A DNA stretch of 64,000 bases from Oscillibacter faecalis_A (GCF_029218125.1 NZ_JARFXX010000006.1:1-64000); one strand, 5' to 3'. Positions 34,559-43,381 are shown, counted from the first letter of the stretch. Numbers and translations are program-made. The notes: generated by a model from the letters alone, not told the origin.

Positions 34559-34656
34559 TTATTTTTGCGCTGCTGCGGAATGGGGGCCGCTTACCGGCTT
34601 TTCCAACTCCGCCCGCAGCTTTTCCAGCGCTCGCTTTTCGATTCGGGAGACATAGC
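34559..34656 (-). CDS. sigK: sigK 3' exon (C-terminal part of RNA polymerase sigma-K)
   Basis: On the minus strand this stretch reads Y-V-S-R-IEKRALEKLRAELEKPV and on to a stop at 34559. That is the end of sigma region 4.2 followed by a short tail, matching the SRIEKRAL end of Bacillus SigK. It has no start codon of its own. The missing front part lies at 43389-44033, on the same strand. Joining at the repeated CGGGA(G/T)ACATAGC gives one continuous frame. The gene is therefore split by an insertion, not degraded. Confidence 0.9.
34644..34656. repeat. Left att core of the sigK element
   Basis: CGGGAGACATAGC, matching the right-end copy at 43399-43411 in 12 of 13 positions. The inferred crossover dinucleotide is AC at 34650-34651. 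The arm CTATTGTAAAC (34664-34674) starts 12 nt inside the element. Confidence 0.85.
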
Positions 34657-34682
34657 GACTCGCCTATTGTAAACGATTTGCC

Positions 34683-36260
34683 CTAAGAAATTGCTTCCAG
34701 TTCACGGAAGCGGAATTTGACGATGATTTGCTTGTCTTCCGTTAATTCCACTCGCTCAATCAGGCTCACCAGCAGTTCCCGACTGGCATAAGCCGATGTG
34801 ATGAACCTTTGCACCAACTCTCTGGCTCGGTCTTCGGTGCTGACCGGGCTTTCTTTTTGCGCTTCCAAGTCCTTCAGCTTTTCCTCAAGTGAGTTGCGCT
34901 CCATCTTGATGCGCTGATAAATCCGTTCAAAATCCGACTCAGCAAGGAGGCCAGTCAGCCGATCCATGTACATCTTATCCAGATTGGCAGTCAGGCCGTC
35001 GATCTTGCTGTGCAGGGATTGAATCTCGCTATCGTGGCTCTCTGCTTTGCGCACCTCTTCCACAGCAGTAATGGCAATTGGCTGCAGCAGACTCGGATCC
35101 AAATAGGCCTCGCAGACCTCCTGTATCTTGGCGACAACGGCGTCCGTCACAGTCTTTTCCTTGATGCTGTGGCATGAACAGACACCGGCTTTGGTGAAGC
35201 GCTGATAAGTCCGGCAGACAAAGTACAGCACATCCTCTCCGGCAGCATTTTTGCGATTGAGCACCGCCAGCGGGTAACCACACTCATGGCAGAAGATCAT
35301 GCCTTTGAGCAGAAAGTCATAGGTTCGGCTTCTGGTGTGCTTGCGGCTGTTGACCAACATGCGTACTTTTTGGAAGGTTTCCCGATCAATCAACGGCTCG
35401 TGCGTTCCTTCCACCACGACCCAGTTTTCACGGTCCTGCTTCAGGCACTTCTTGGACTTGTAGCTGATCTTCACCGTTCGTCCTTGAACCATGTTTCCGA
35501 TGTAAGTCTCATTTTGAAGCATATCTGAGATGCGTTCACTGCTCCACAGACCGGTGTAGGGACCTGGGTTTGCCACAGGCAGTCCTGCATAGGTTGCCGG
35601 AGTGGGTACACCCTCTTCGTTTAACTGTGTGGCGATTTGCCTGCAGCTCATACCTTCCAACGCCATGTGGAAGATGCGCCGCACTATGGGCGCTACTTCC
35701 TCGTCAATGACGATTTTGTTCTTCTCTGTGGGATGCATCTTATAACCATAGACCGGTTTGCCGCCGATAAATTGTCCCTTACGCTGCTTATCCCGCTTGA
35801 CAGATTTGATCTTCTTGGAAATGTCCTTGGCGTACATGTCATTCATGATGGCACGGAACGGGGTGATGTCGTTGGCACTGGATTCCACACCAGTGTCGAT
35901 ACCGTCCAGTAGTGAGATGTACCGCACCCGCTTTTCCGGGAAGTACCGCTCCATGTAGTGGCCGGTCATGATATAGTCACGGCCCAGACGGGACAAGTCT
36001 TTGGTGATGACCATGTTGACCTTCTTGGCTTCGATGTCGCCGATCATCCGTTGAAAATCCGGGCGGTCAAAGTTAGTTCCAGACCAACCATCATCGATGT
36101 AAGTGTCGTAGACCGACAGCCGATGCTTCTTCACAAAATCATCCAAGAGGGATTTCTGATTGTTGACGCTTTCTGACGGCCCTTCGTTTTCGTCCTCCTT
36201 TGATAGTCTGATGTATAATGCCACATGGTAATCCATGGGGTTGCTTATCTCTAAGTACAT
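34683..36260 (-). CDS. Large serine recombinase (SpoIVCA-like)
   Basis: 525 aa. Residues 11-160 form the resolvase catalytic domain: YIRLSKEDENEG with Arg18 and nucleophile Ser20, and the RLGRDYIMTG loop. The recombinase domain follows (GGKPVYGYKMHPTEKN onward). Then comes a zinc ribbon (CHECGYPLAV with later C and CSC residues) and a coiled coil (about 410-470). GGGAGG lies 7 nt before ATG 36260. The stop is about 30 bp from the left att core, so it is the obvious candidate for excising the element during sporulation. Without a directionality factor it would only integrate; see the 44-aa gene just upstream. Confidence 0.95.
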   Translation of the reverse strand: MYLEISNPMDYHVALYIRLSKEDENEGPSESVNNQKSLLDDFVKKHRLSVYDTYIDDGWSGTNFDRPDFQRMIGDIEAKKVNMVITKDLSRLGRDYIMTGHYMERYFPEKRVRYISLLDGIDTGVESSANDITPFRAIMNDMYAKDISKKIKSVKRDKQRKGQFIGGKPVYGYKMHPTEKNKIVIDEEVAPIVRRIFHMALEGMSCRQIATQLNEEGVPTPATYAGLPVANPGPYTGLWSSERISDMLQNETYIGNMVQGRTVKISYKSKKCLKQDRENWVVVEGTHEPLIDRETFQKVRMLVNSRKHTRSRTYDFLLKGMIFCHECGYPLAVLNRKNAAGEDVLYFVCRTYQRFTKAGVCSCHSIKEKTVTDAVVAKIQEVCEAYLDPSLLQPIAITAVEEVRKAESHDSEIQSLHSKIDGLTANLDKMYMDRLTGLLAESDFERIYQRIKMERNSLEEKLKDLEAQKESPVSTEDRARELVQRFITSAYASRELLVSLIERVELTEDKQIIVKFRFRELEAIS

Positions 36261-36305
36261 AAACTGTCCTCCCGAAATAAGCGACCATTCATCGTCACAA
36301 CAATA

Positions 36306-36440
36306 CTACATCGGCTGGCGAATAGCCAGGGCAAAAAGCTCTTTTTGAAGAAAGAACCGAAAGGACTCTTGGATGAGTTCTGCCAGCATCTGGTCCGTAT
36401 CGGAATACGTACAACGAACGATTATTTGCTTATTTTTCAT
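36306..36440 (-). CDS. 44-aa protein encoded ahead of the serine recombinase
   Basis: The peptide begins MKNKQIIVRCTYSDTD and ends FLQKELFALAIRQPM. AGGAGGTG lies about 5 nt before ATG 36440, an excellent site. The recombinase starts 45 nt after its stop, so they are probably co-transcribed. It is basic, small and adjacent, which makes it a candidate accessory or directionality factor, but no homology is claimed. The rest of 36261-36470 holds no other gene. Confidence 0.6.
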   Translation of the reverse strand: MKNKQIIVRCTYSDTDQMLAELIQESFRFFLQKELFALAIRQPM

Positions 36441-36497
36441 GAGACACCTCCTGTATTGATACTATGAAGAAACGGCAGCCAACTTGCGGCTGCCGAA

Positions 36498-36532
36498 CAA
36501 AAAAGAACCCGTACCGGGTTAGGTACGGGTTC
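36498..36532 (-). terminator. Terminator of the integrase operon
   Basis: On the minus strand GAACCCGTACC pairs with GGTACGGGTTC and is followed by TTTTTTG. A second hairpin, CGGCAGCC/GGCTGCCG (36473-36495), lies just beyond. Confidence 0.9.
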
Positions 36533-36539
36533 ACAACAT

Positions 36540-37481
36540 TTATTCAGTTGATTTAGCTTGCTTGGCATACTGGCTTAATGCTGCCTTGTGCTTATAGCCC
36601 AGACCACTCGTATTAGAGACGTTGCGCAGCATGTCATTCGTACTATGGCCTGCACGCAAAGGTTTCATACGACGTTCGACATGTCCGTTCTCCATGTAGT
36701 AGTTTGTTGATGCAAATATAAGGTCTCGCGTAAGAAGAAACTCAAGGATACTGAGTAACTTGGTAATGTTTCTCGTAACGGACTTCAACGAATCAACGAT
36801 CAACGCGCCATTGGAGTCGGCGGAAAGCATTTTTAGAAAAGCCATAAGCGGCGGCTCTATTTCGGGAGAATAGCCATCGTAAATTCCTGTTTTCATCTCA
36901 CCAGACGTTGCAGTAATCTCTGTCTCTTTATCTACGCCTTCCAGAAAATAAGGTTCGGAAACGGATACTTTCGGATAATCAACGGTCTTGCTGTTCGTTG
37001 CGGCAAGGTGCTTCAGCGCAGCCCATGCGACAGGGTACTCATTTGCGAGTTCCTGATACAAATCCTGTCTTGCGCTAAGCTTTGCCTGTCTGCACATTTC
37101 AGCAAAATCCTGCTTACTGAAATAGCGAATGGCCTCCGATGTAATTTCCTTCACATCTTTGCTGGGTAGCGATTTACTCAGTCCGGCCTCTCCATAGGCG
37201 TCACTCTGGATCGTTTCAATGGGACTGTTTCGAATGGCGACGACCACAAAACAGCGAATATCGATTTTTGCCCGAGGTTCATAAAAGCTGCCTTCTTCCA
37301 GGCCAAGCAGTAAAACGGTATTTTTGAAAACCCGATCATCCCAATGGCGCAGAAGAGAGGTCATCTGTGTATGAATGATACCAATGGTACGTAGCAGAAA
37401 GTGTTCCGAAACACCATAGCCGCGCAGCCTGGGTGCGAGGATACTATTCAGATAATGGGAAACTGCGTCCACAACATACAC
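36540..37481 (-). CDS. Unknown 313-aa protein
   Basis: Not recognised. The sequence is soluble, mixed helical and strand, with no signal peptide or membrane helix. The start is probably GTG 37481 or GTG 37472; AGAGAGG lies 2 or 11 nt upstream, so neither is ideal. Last gene of the integrase-metallopeptidase-resolvase-like operon, 52 nt after its neighbour, and ended by a strong terminator. Confidence 0.6.
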   Translation of the reverse strand: MYVVDAVSHYLNSILAPRLRGYGVSEHFLLRTIGIIHTQMTSLLRHWDDRVFKNTVLLLGLEEGSFYEPRAKIDIRCFVVVAIRNSPIETIQSDAYGEAGLSKSLPSKDVKEITSEAIRYFSKQDFAEMCRQAKLSARQDLYQELANEYPVAWAALKHLAATNSKTVDYPKVSVSEPYFLEGVDKETEITATSGEMKTGIYDGYSPEIEPPLMAFLKMLSADSNGALIVDSLKSVTRNITKLLSILEFLLTRDLIFASTNYYMENGHVERRMKPLRAGHSTNDMLRNVSNTSGLGYKHKAALSQYAKQAKSTE

Positions 37482-37533
37482 ATCCTCTCTGGAAAGGTAT
37501 TCCTATTGTGGCATAGTTTCCGACAAATTTCAA

Positions 37534-37929
37534 CTAAAAGCCCCAGTACATATATGCATTCTTTGGCCGGAGGTCTTCTTCAGCCACTTGGACATCTTTA
37601 TTTCCAAGGATTTCTTGCACACCCTCCCGTACAAAGCACACCTCCATGCATGGTATATGTGCTTGCTGCGACAAGGGAAATAAATCCTTGCTTTCTACAA
37701 GAACAAGCCCAAGATCATCGGCCTGCGCGCGTTGCAAAAAACGAAGCAAGACCTGATCCGGATCTTCCAAGTTGAACTCGCCCACATGGAAAAAGCAATG
37801 CTCAATTGTCCGACCGGAGCTCGCTGCATTCTGAGCAAGTATATCATGTTGTCTTTGCAGTTCCCGCTGTATCTCCGCTTCAGGTATACTTTCGGAAACA
37901 TGACAGAAGAGTGAAGCAATCAATTCCAT
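37534..37929 (-). CDS. Degenerate resolvase-like protein
   Basis: 131 aa. The pattern LFCHVSES, RQHDILAQNAASSGRTI, LLRFLQRAQADDLGLVLVESKDLF follows the N-terminal fold of serine recombinases. There YxRVS is followed by a helix, a strand and the LLxxAxxxxxDxVLVxxxDRL element. The catalytic Arg of RVS is His here, and the SRL arginines are missing, so it is probably catalytically dead. ATG 37929 has AAAGGAG 8 nt upstream. The family call is my pattern match and could be wrong. Confidence 0.5.
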   Translation of the reverse strand: MELIASLFCHVSESIPEAEIQRELQRQHDILAQNAASSGRTIEHCFFHVGEFNLEDPDQVLLRFLQRAQADDLGLVLVESKDLFPLSQQAHIPCMEVCFVREGVQEILGNKDVQVAEEDLRPKNAYMYWGF

Positions 37930-37990
37930 ACGCAATACTCCTTTCCGCATTATTCTATTGCTATTGTAGAGCGCAGTTTGTCGAATTATT

Positions 37991-38749
37991 TTATGCTGTC
38001 AAAAGTGAGCGAATGTATGTATAACAAGCCATAAGTACTCTTTCTGAAAATCCCGGTTTCGGCATTCCTAATTCAGGCTGTCTGCAAACAACAGCCAGCA
38101 TAAATGTATCTGCAAACAGTTCTCGAAGCTGCGCTGTGGTCAGCTTCCTGCAATCTATGCCCAGTCCCAGCAAATGTTCCTTGAAAGAGTCAGGAACATC
38201 AGTCAGTGTCCCGGTCGCCTTGATGTGGAGCAAATGACCCAATTCGTGCAGCAGTACATGGATAGGGTTTACCTCTTCACTTTGCATTCGGTACATACAG
38301 ATACAACTCTGCATTCCTCCCGCTGTAAACATAGCAAAGGTTTCGCCATTCAAGCACTCGTGTTGGGCATCAATCAGTAAAATGTCGACCGGATGCTTGT
38401 CCAGTACTTTTTGAGAATAGGAAAACAGGGCGTCCACCATCTGAACCGCCGTTGCCACGCCTTCTTCCGTGAGTATCGGTGTATCCGCATACCAGAATCT
38501 ACTGGCATATTGGTGCAGGCCGTCTATGCAACGGTCAATCCCGAGTTCCTTGTTACAGGCTATAAACCATTGGGCGTATCTTATGACGGCATCGTCCTGG
38601 TAGACTGCATAGCTTTTGGTTGCCGAACACGAGGGCGACATAGATGAAATACGGTTGGCAAAATCCACCGCAGCCAGCTCGTTCCCTTCGTCCAATTCTG
38701 TAATTACGTTTTCCGTTTCTTCGAAAAGATTCATGATATCAAACGCCAT
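37991..38749 (-). CDS. HELGH zinc metallopeptidase, ImmA/IrrE-like
   Basis: 252 aa with the zinc motif HELGH at residues 168-172 and a downstream ELFADTF (E210, D214) that would supply the third ligand, as in M78 ImmA/IrrE peptidases. Those cleave repressors of mobile elements and switch on excision. ATG 38749 has AAAGGAG 6 nt upstream. The gene follows the integrase by 19 nt. No ImmR-type repressor gene is seen in the element, so its substrate is open. Confidence 0.72.
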   Translation of the reverse strand: MAFDIMNLFEETENVITELDEGNELAAVDFANRISSMSPSCSATKSYAVYQDDAVIRYAQWFIACNKELGIDRCIDGLHQYASRFWYADTPILTEEGVATAVQMVDALFSYSQKVLDKHPVDILLIDAQHECLNGETFAMFTAGGMQSCICMYRMQSEEVNPIHVLLHELGHLLHIKATGTLTDVPDSFKEHLLGLGIDCRKLTTAQLRELFADTFMLAVVCRQPELGMPKPGFSERVLMACYTYIRSLLTA

Positions 38750-38768
38750 GGTGTTCTCCTTTCTTTTG

Positions 38769-39902
38769 TCAAAGTAACATCTGCGAGATGACGCGAGCAT
38801 TTTGCTCCTTGGCGGCATACTCCAGATGCGAATATAAATCCGCCGTAGTTGACAGGCTGCTGTGCCCCAACCACTGCTGTACCTCTATCAGCGGCACACG
38901 GGCAGAGATCAGCAAATTGGCACAGCTATGCCGCAAATCATGAAATCGAATCCTGCGCAAGTTGTTCTTTGCGAGAATTGTTTTGAAATGCTCAGATAGA
39001 TAGTCGGGTGTAAACAACTGCCCCGTCCCATTCACACAGATGTATTCCTCATTAGGCGGAGGCTGTGTCCCATAACGCTGGATCGCGGCATTCTGGAGCA
39101 TAGCTGCAACCTGTGGCATAAGCGGCAATGTTCGAAAGCTGGACTTGCGCTTTAATTTGTCCTTCGCGATCAGCTGCCGCTTCCCATTAACTGCGGTCGA
39201 TGTTACGGAATGTGAAATGGTAATTGTGGCTCGCTCATAATCAATAGCACCCCATCGCAGCCCCAAAACTTCGCTGCGCCGCAGTCCATACAGAACGGCC
39301 AACGTAATGGGAAGTTCAAGTGGATCATCATGAAGCGCATTGAGTAATTTTCTGCATTCCTCCGGAGAATAGCAATCCGCAGCAGACTGCTCCTTTTTAG
39401 GTCGTGGAATAAAGTCTGTCGGGTCATTCTGAATGAAACCCCGCATGCTTGCCTCCTTCAAGGCCTTGCGGAGAAGCACATGATAGTGCAAGACTGTATT
39501 TCCCGTAAGGCCTTTGGCATATAGCGAATTGTAGTAATCCAGAATATCTGCCGGTTTCAGATCTAAAAGCAAAATATTCCGTTCTTTGAAGTAAGGGGCA
39601 ATTCTGTTATTAATGCAGTTCTGGTATTCTTCGTAGGTGCCAAATGAAACTTTTCCACGACAACTCTTGACCCAGGTCGTGAGGTAGTGGCTGACGAGAA
39701 CATCGCTGCTGCGCTTTTGTATTTCGGCGAAATCCGTATATTCCCGTCGAGCGGCAAGGAGCATTGCTTCTGCTTTCTTTTTATTTCCCTCCACCCGAAG
39801 GTGGGTTGAAATCCACTTCTGCTTTAACCGGCCCGTCTCATCCCTCACCATAAGAATCAAGTACCAATACCCATTTTTCTTTGTCATGTGCCCTGCGACC
39901 AT
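38769..39902 (-). CDS. Tyrosine integrase (Tn916/phage type)
   Basis: 377 aa: an arm-binding N-domain, a SAM-like core-binding domain and a catalytic domain. The catalytic domain has LYGLRRSEVLGLRW (Arg I), HDLRHSCANLL (His-x-x-Arg), GHSSLSTTADLY (His, then nucleophile Tyr). ATG 39902 has GGGAGG 7 nt upstream and is preferred over ATG 39929. Having a second integrase beside a serine recombinase suggests that a tyrosine-integrase element was captured inside the sigK element. Confidence 0.93.
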   Translation of the reverse strand: MVAGHMTKKNGYWYLILMVRDETGRLKQKWISTHLRVEGNKKKAEAMLLAARREYTDFAEIQKRSSDVLVSHYLTTWVKSCRGKVSFGTYEEYQNCINNRIAPYFKERNILLLDLKPADILDYYNSLYAKGLTGNTVLHYHVLLRKALKEASMRGFIQNDPTDFIPRPKKEQSAADCYSPEECRKLLNALHDDPLELPITLAVLYGLRRSEVLGLRWGAIDYERATITISHSVTSTAVNGKRQLIAKDKLKRKSSFRTLPLMPQVAAMLQNAAIQRYGTQPPPNEEYICVNGTGQLFTPDYLSEHFKTILAKNNLRRIRFHDLRHSCANLLISARVPLIEVQQWLGHSSLSTTADLYSHLEYAAKEQNARVISQMLL

Positions 39903-40010
39903 ATCAGCGCCTCCCGTTTTTGCTTTCATTTTACATAAAGGAGGCCTGCAATTCTCGTTTGAGCCACAGCAAATCTATTTTCTACAGATTTATGCGAGTG
40001 GGCATGAACG

Positions 40011-40057
40011 GCTTGACTCGAAATCAGTTTGGGATATCTGTGCATGGGTTCGAATTG
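40011..40057 (+). other. tRNA-Ser-like fragment, possible old att site
   Basis: GCTTGACTCGAAATCAG resembles an anticodon arm with CGA (Ser), and GGGTTCGAATT, 17 nt on, resembles a T-loop. The 5' half and a pairing acceptor are missing, so it is no functional tRNA. It lies 110 bp behind the integrase start, where attP would be expected for an integrase targeting a tRNA gene. Confidence 0.4.
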
Positions 40058-40082
40058 AAGAATAACCATCTAAATTGAAACG

Positions 40083-40116
40083 GCCCGGAGAGTTGCCTCT
40101 CAGGGCTCATTTTTAT
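40083..40116 (+). terminator. Terminator-like hairpin upstream of fic
   Basis: GCCCGGAGAG pairs with CTCTCAGGGC (one mismatch) around TTGC, followed by TCATTTTTAT. Confidence 0.6.
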
Positions 40117-40159
40117 ATAAGCAATACGCTCCATCACTCAATCATGTCACCAAAAATGA

Positions 40160-40188
40160 TTGATGAAATGAGCGATGTGTGGTATAAT
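40160..40188 (+). promoter_or_regulatory. Promoter of the Fic-AIPR pair with inverted repeat
   Basis: TTGATG (40160-40165), 17 bp, TATAAT (40183-40188) with an extended TG motif. The inverted repeat TCAATCAT ... ATGATTGA covers the -35 region (about 40138-40165), a plausible operator, possibly for the Fic protein's own winged helix. Confidence 0.7.
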
Positions 40189-40222
40189 ACGGTCGAATGA
40201 ATCTTTTGCATGAGGTGTTTCT

Positions 40223-41215
40223 ATGAGGAATAAGAAACCTCCTTTTGAAATTACAAATACGATGATCCATGAGATTGCGGAAATCGCCGAACTGGTGGGC
40301 AAGCTGACTTCCACCAATCAGCTGTCTGCGAACCCAACTTTACGGCGGACAAACCGTATCCGGACGATCCACGGCTCTCTGGCCATTGAACAGAACACTT
40401 TGAGTTTAGAACAGGTCACCGCAGTTCTGAACGGCAAGCAGGTGCTGGCCCCGCCCAAGGATATTGCCGAAGTCAAGAATGCCTATGAAATCTACGAACG
40501 GTTGGACGAGCTTGACCCCTATTCTGTGGATGATCTGCTGACTGCACATGGCATTATGATGCGAGGCTTGGTTGAGGAATCCGGTGTATTCCGTTCCCGC
40601 CCAGTTGGGGTAGTTGATCAGGCAGGGCATGTCCTACATTTCGGTACACTTCCACAGTATGTGCCGGATTTGGTAATGGAGCTGCTGGACTGGGCTAAGA
40701 ACAGCGATATACACATGTTGATCCGCAGTTGCGTGTTCCACTACGAGCTGGAACTGATCCATCCCTTCGCTGACGGTAATGGTCGTATCGGACGTCTGTG
40801 GCACACGCTGTTGCTCTCCAAGTGGAATCCTGCCTTTGCCTGGTTGCCGGTGGAGTCCATGATCCATGCCCGCCAACCGAAATATTATGCAGCGATTAAT
40901 GCCTCCAACGACGCCGGAGAGTCCACGGTATTTATCGAGTTCATGCTCTCTACCATCAAAGCGTCGCTCATCGACGCAATTAACACGAGCGATGAAGTGA
41001 GCGATGAGCCGATGGATAAGGCAACCATGCGCTGGAAACAGATGGAGAAGTTTTTGGAGACGCATGAGTTTATTATGAATGCGGATGTGCGGGCACTATG
41101 TGGTGTGTCTGCTGCTACGGCGAATCGGATTCTGGCAAGCATAGTAGCAGATGGCAAACTTGTTAAACGCTATGAGTGTGGTCATTGGGTATACAAGCTA
41201 ACCTATATAAATTAA
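40223..41215 (+). CDS. Fic-domain AMP-transferase with winged helix
   Basis: 330 aa. The catalytic Fic motif HPFADGNGRIGR is intact (His180-Arg191). An N-terminal inhibitory helix SLAIEQN (Ser52, Glu56, Asn58) marks a class II, self-inhibited Fic protein. A C-terminal winged helix (VRALCGVSAATANRILA, about 285-325) could bind DNA. GAGGTG lies 5 nt before the ATG. The AIPR gene follows after 19 nt. Such proteins transfer AMP to target proteins. The target is unknown; in a mobile element a stability or defence role is likely. Confidence 0.92.
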   Translation: MRNKKPPFEITNTMIHEIAEIAELVGKLTSTNQLSANPTLRRTNRIRTIHGSLAIEQNTLSLEQVTAVLNGKQVLAPPKDIAEVKNAYEIYERLDELDPYSVDDLLTAHGIMMRGLVEESGVFRSRPVGVVDQAGHVLHFGTLPQYVPDLVMELLDWAKNSDIHMLIRSCVFHYELELIHPFADGNGRIGRLWHTLLLSKWNPAFAWLPVESMIHARQPKYYAAINASNDAGESTVFIEFMLSTIKASLIDAINTSDEVSDEPMDKATMRWKQMEKFLETHEFIMNADVRALCGVSAATANRILASIVADGKLVKRYECGHWVYKLTYIN

Positions 41216-41234
41216 AGAAAAGGAGGATATTTCA

Positions 41235-43259
41235 ATGCAATTTGAACCTATGATAAAGGCTCGGATTAATTCATTTAAGACCCATCACGCTTTGTCGAAT
41301 ATCCCTGAAGACAAGCTGTTTGAGCTTTTTGTCAACGATGTCGTTCTGCGTAGTCATCAGCCTGATGTTGGAATCTCTGAGGAAGTAATTTTAGACGAAT
41401 GCTCTGTAGGCGGCGCCGATGATATGGGTATTGATGGTCTTGCAATTAAAGTAAATGGGATATTTGTATCTACTAAGCAAGATATAGACGAACTGGTTGA
41501 ATTGAATAAGCAAATCTCTATTGAATTCTTATTTATCCAGTCGAAAAACAAAGATAAACTCGACTCTGGTGAGTACGGAAAATTTGCTGATGGTATTATT
41601 GATTTTTTAGCTGATGAACATCACGAACCTCACAACGAAAAAATCGAAGCCATTTTACAGTTAAAAGACTACCTCTTTTCTGATGATATAATCCTGCGTT
41701 GGAAAAGAAATCCAATTGTTAGAATATATTATATTATTTTTGGACAATGGCGAGACAATAAGCACTTCGAAGCCAAGACCAATAAACTTAAACAAGATAT
41801 TATCGCTCTCCAAAGTTATAGTGATGCTTTTTTCAAATTTATTGACAACACAGAACTAAAAAAGATGTGCGGGGAAAATGAAAATTCATTCTCCGCCGTT
41901 ATGACGGTTATTGATGACTTTAGTCTCACTGAAGTTTCTGGTGTAAATAACTCTCTGGTTGTTCTGTTAGCTGCTCCAGAACTTATCAAAATGGTTACCA
42001 CAGATGAGCAGATGCTTAGACAATCTTTATTCACAGACAATGTGCGCGACTATCAGGGAAACACAGATATTAACGCAGACATAATGAATACCATCCAAAA
42101 CTCGCCCAGCAACTTCGCCCTTTTAAATAATGGTATCACAATTGTATGTACCAGTGTGCGTACTGGCAATCGAAAAATCACCCTATCAAATCCACAAATT
42201 GTAAACGGATGTCAAACATGTAATGTCTTGTTTGACGCATATATGCAAGGCTTGGATCTTTCTAAAGTAACTCTTCTGGCAAAAATAATTGCTACCGAAA
42301 AAGATGAAGTTACAAGCGCAATTATTAGAGGCACAAATAGCCAAAATGTTGTTTATAACGAAGCGTTTGAAACAACACGAGACTTCCATAAAAATCTTGA
42401 GGAGTTTTTCACAGTTATTCAAACTGATGGTACGCCTAATAGAATTTATTATGAGCGACGTTCTCGACAATATGCTCGAGACAACAAAATTCCCTCCACT
42501 CGAATTATTGGCTTAAAAACCCTTACTCAAAGCTTTGTTAGTGTGTTTATGCAATCTCCTCATTTTGGCACTTCTCACGAAGCAATTCTCCTCAAAAAGT
42601 ATAAGAACAGTATCTATGTGGATGGTCAATCTTTGTATCCATATTATACCGCTGCACTAATGTGTTTAAATTTTGAAAAGCTAAAACGCGACGAAAAAAT
42701 TGTTCGAGCTTTGGATAACCATAAGCACCACTTACTTCTTATCGTCAGTGAATTGATTGCTGGAGTTTGTCCAAGTATTAACGATAGTAAAAAGATAGAT
42801 GCTTACTGTAACAAAATATTAGAAATCGTTTCTGACGACACTACATACACAGCGGCCATTCAAGAAAGCTCTTCCAAATTGCAAAAAGCAATTGCAGAAT
42901 GGGTAAGGAAACGTGGACAGCAATATCGACACGGTATAAAAGATAACCCCGCCTTTACAAAATTCTTATTGACATTTATTCGAGGAGGCAATTTAGACAA
43001 AATTGAATACGATAATCCTCAACCTTTGGTGCTCAGAGGGCGTATAGTAAAAGCGAGACGTGATCGAAATGGTTATAACTATGGTTTTATCCAACATAGT
43101 CCTGAAGATGTGTTTTTCCACGAAAGAGATAATGAAAAACTGGATTTTTCAAGTATTTACGGAAAAACTGTGTTATATGAAATTTTCCCAGATTCCCTCA
43201 ATGGTGAAGATCGAGCAGAAATTCTTGAAGTACTCGCCGATGAATCTTATTTAATATAA
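41235..43259 (+). CDS. AIPR abortive-infection protein with C-terminal cold-shock domain
   Basis: 674 aa. The AIPR core is marked by NSPSNFALLNNGITIVC and PQIVNGCQTCNVLF near residues 290-335. The family is linked to abortive infection against phage. The C-terminal 70 residues resemble an OB-fold cold-shock domain (RGRIVKARRDRNGYNYGFI, DVFFHERD), suggesting RNA or single-strand DNA binding. AGGAGG precedes ATG 41235. The gene is far more AT-rich than fic and the host core, a sign of separate acquisition. It ends 140 bp before the right att core. Confidence 0.87.
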   Translation: MQFEPMIKARINSFKTHHALSNIPEDKLFELFVNDVVLRSHQPDVGISEEVILDECSVGGADDMGIDGLAIKVNGIFVSTKQDIDELVELNKQISIEFLFIQSKNKDKLDSGEYGKFADGIIDFLADEHHEPHNEKIEAILQLKDYLFSDDIILRWKRNPIVRIYYIIFGQWRDNKHFEAKTNKLKQDIIALQSYSDAFFKFIDNTELKKMCGENENSFSAVMTVIDDFSLTEVSGVNNSLVVLLAAPELIKMVTTDEQMLRQSLFTDNVRDYQGNTDINADIMNTIQNSPSNFALLNNGITIVCTSVRTGNRKITLSNPQIVNGCQTCNVLFDAYMQGLDLSKVTLLAKIIATEKDEVTSAIIRGTNSQNVVYNEAFETTRDFHKNLEEFFTVIQTDGTPNRIYYERRSRQYARDNKIPSTRIIGLKTLTQSFVSVFMQSPHFGTSHEAILLKKYKNSIYVDGQSLYPYYTAALMCLNFEKLKRDEKIVRALDNHKHHLLLIVSELIAGVCPSINDSKKIDAYCNKILEIVSDDTTYTAAIQESSSKLQKAIAEWVRKRGQQYRHGIKDNPAFTKFLLTFIRGGNLDKIEYDNPQPLVLRGRIVKARRDRNGYNYGFIQHSPEDVFFHERDNEKLDFSSIYGKTVLYEIFPDSLNGEDRAEILEVLADESYLI

Positions 43260-43339
43260 CTATTTTACTTGATGAACGGCCGCTTACCTTAATTTTTTGC
43301 CACCGCTTACAATAACGGCGGCGCTACCCTAACATGCCC

Positions 43340-43381
43340 GATGCCCGGAAAGCCCTTGATTTTCAAGGATTTCCGGGCATC
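43340..43381. repeat. 42-bp imperfect inverted repeat at the element's right end
   Basis: GATGCCCGGAAA and CCTTGA pair with TCAAGG and TTTCCGGGCATC. It could terminate the AIPR transcript or structure the right attachment arm; no T-run follows. Confidence 0.6.
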
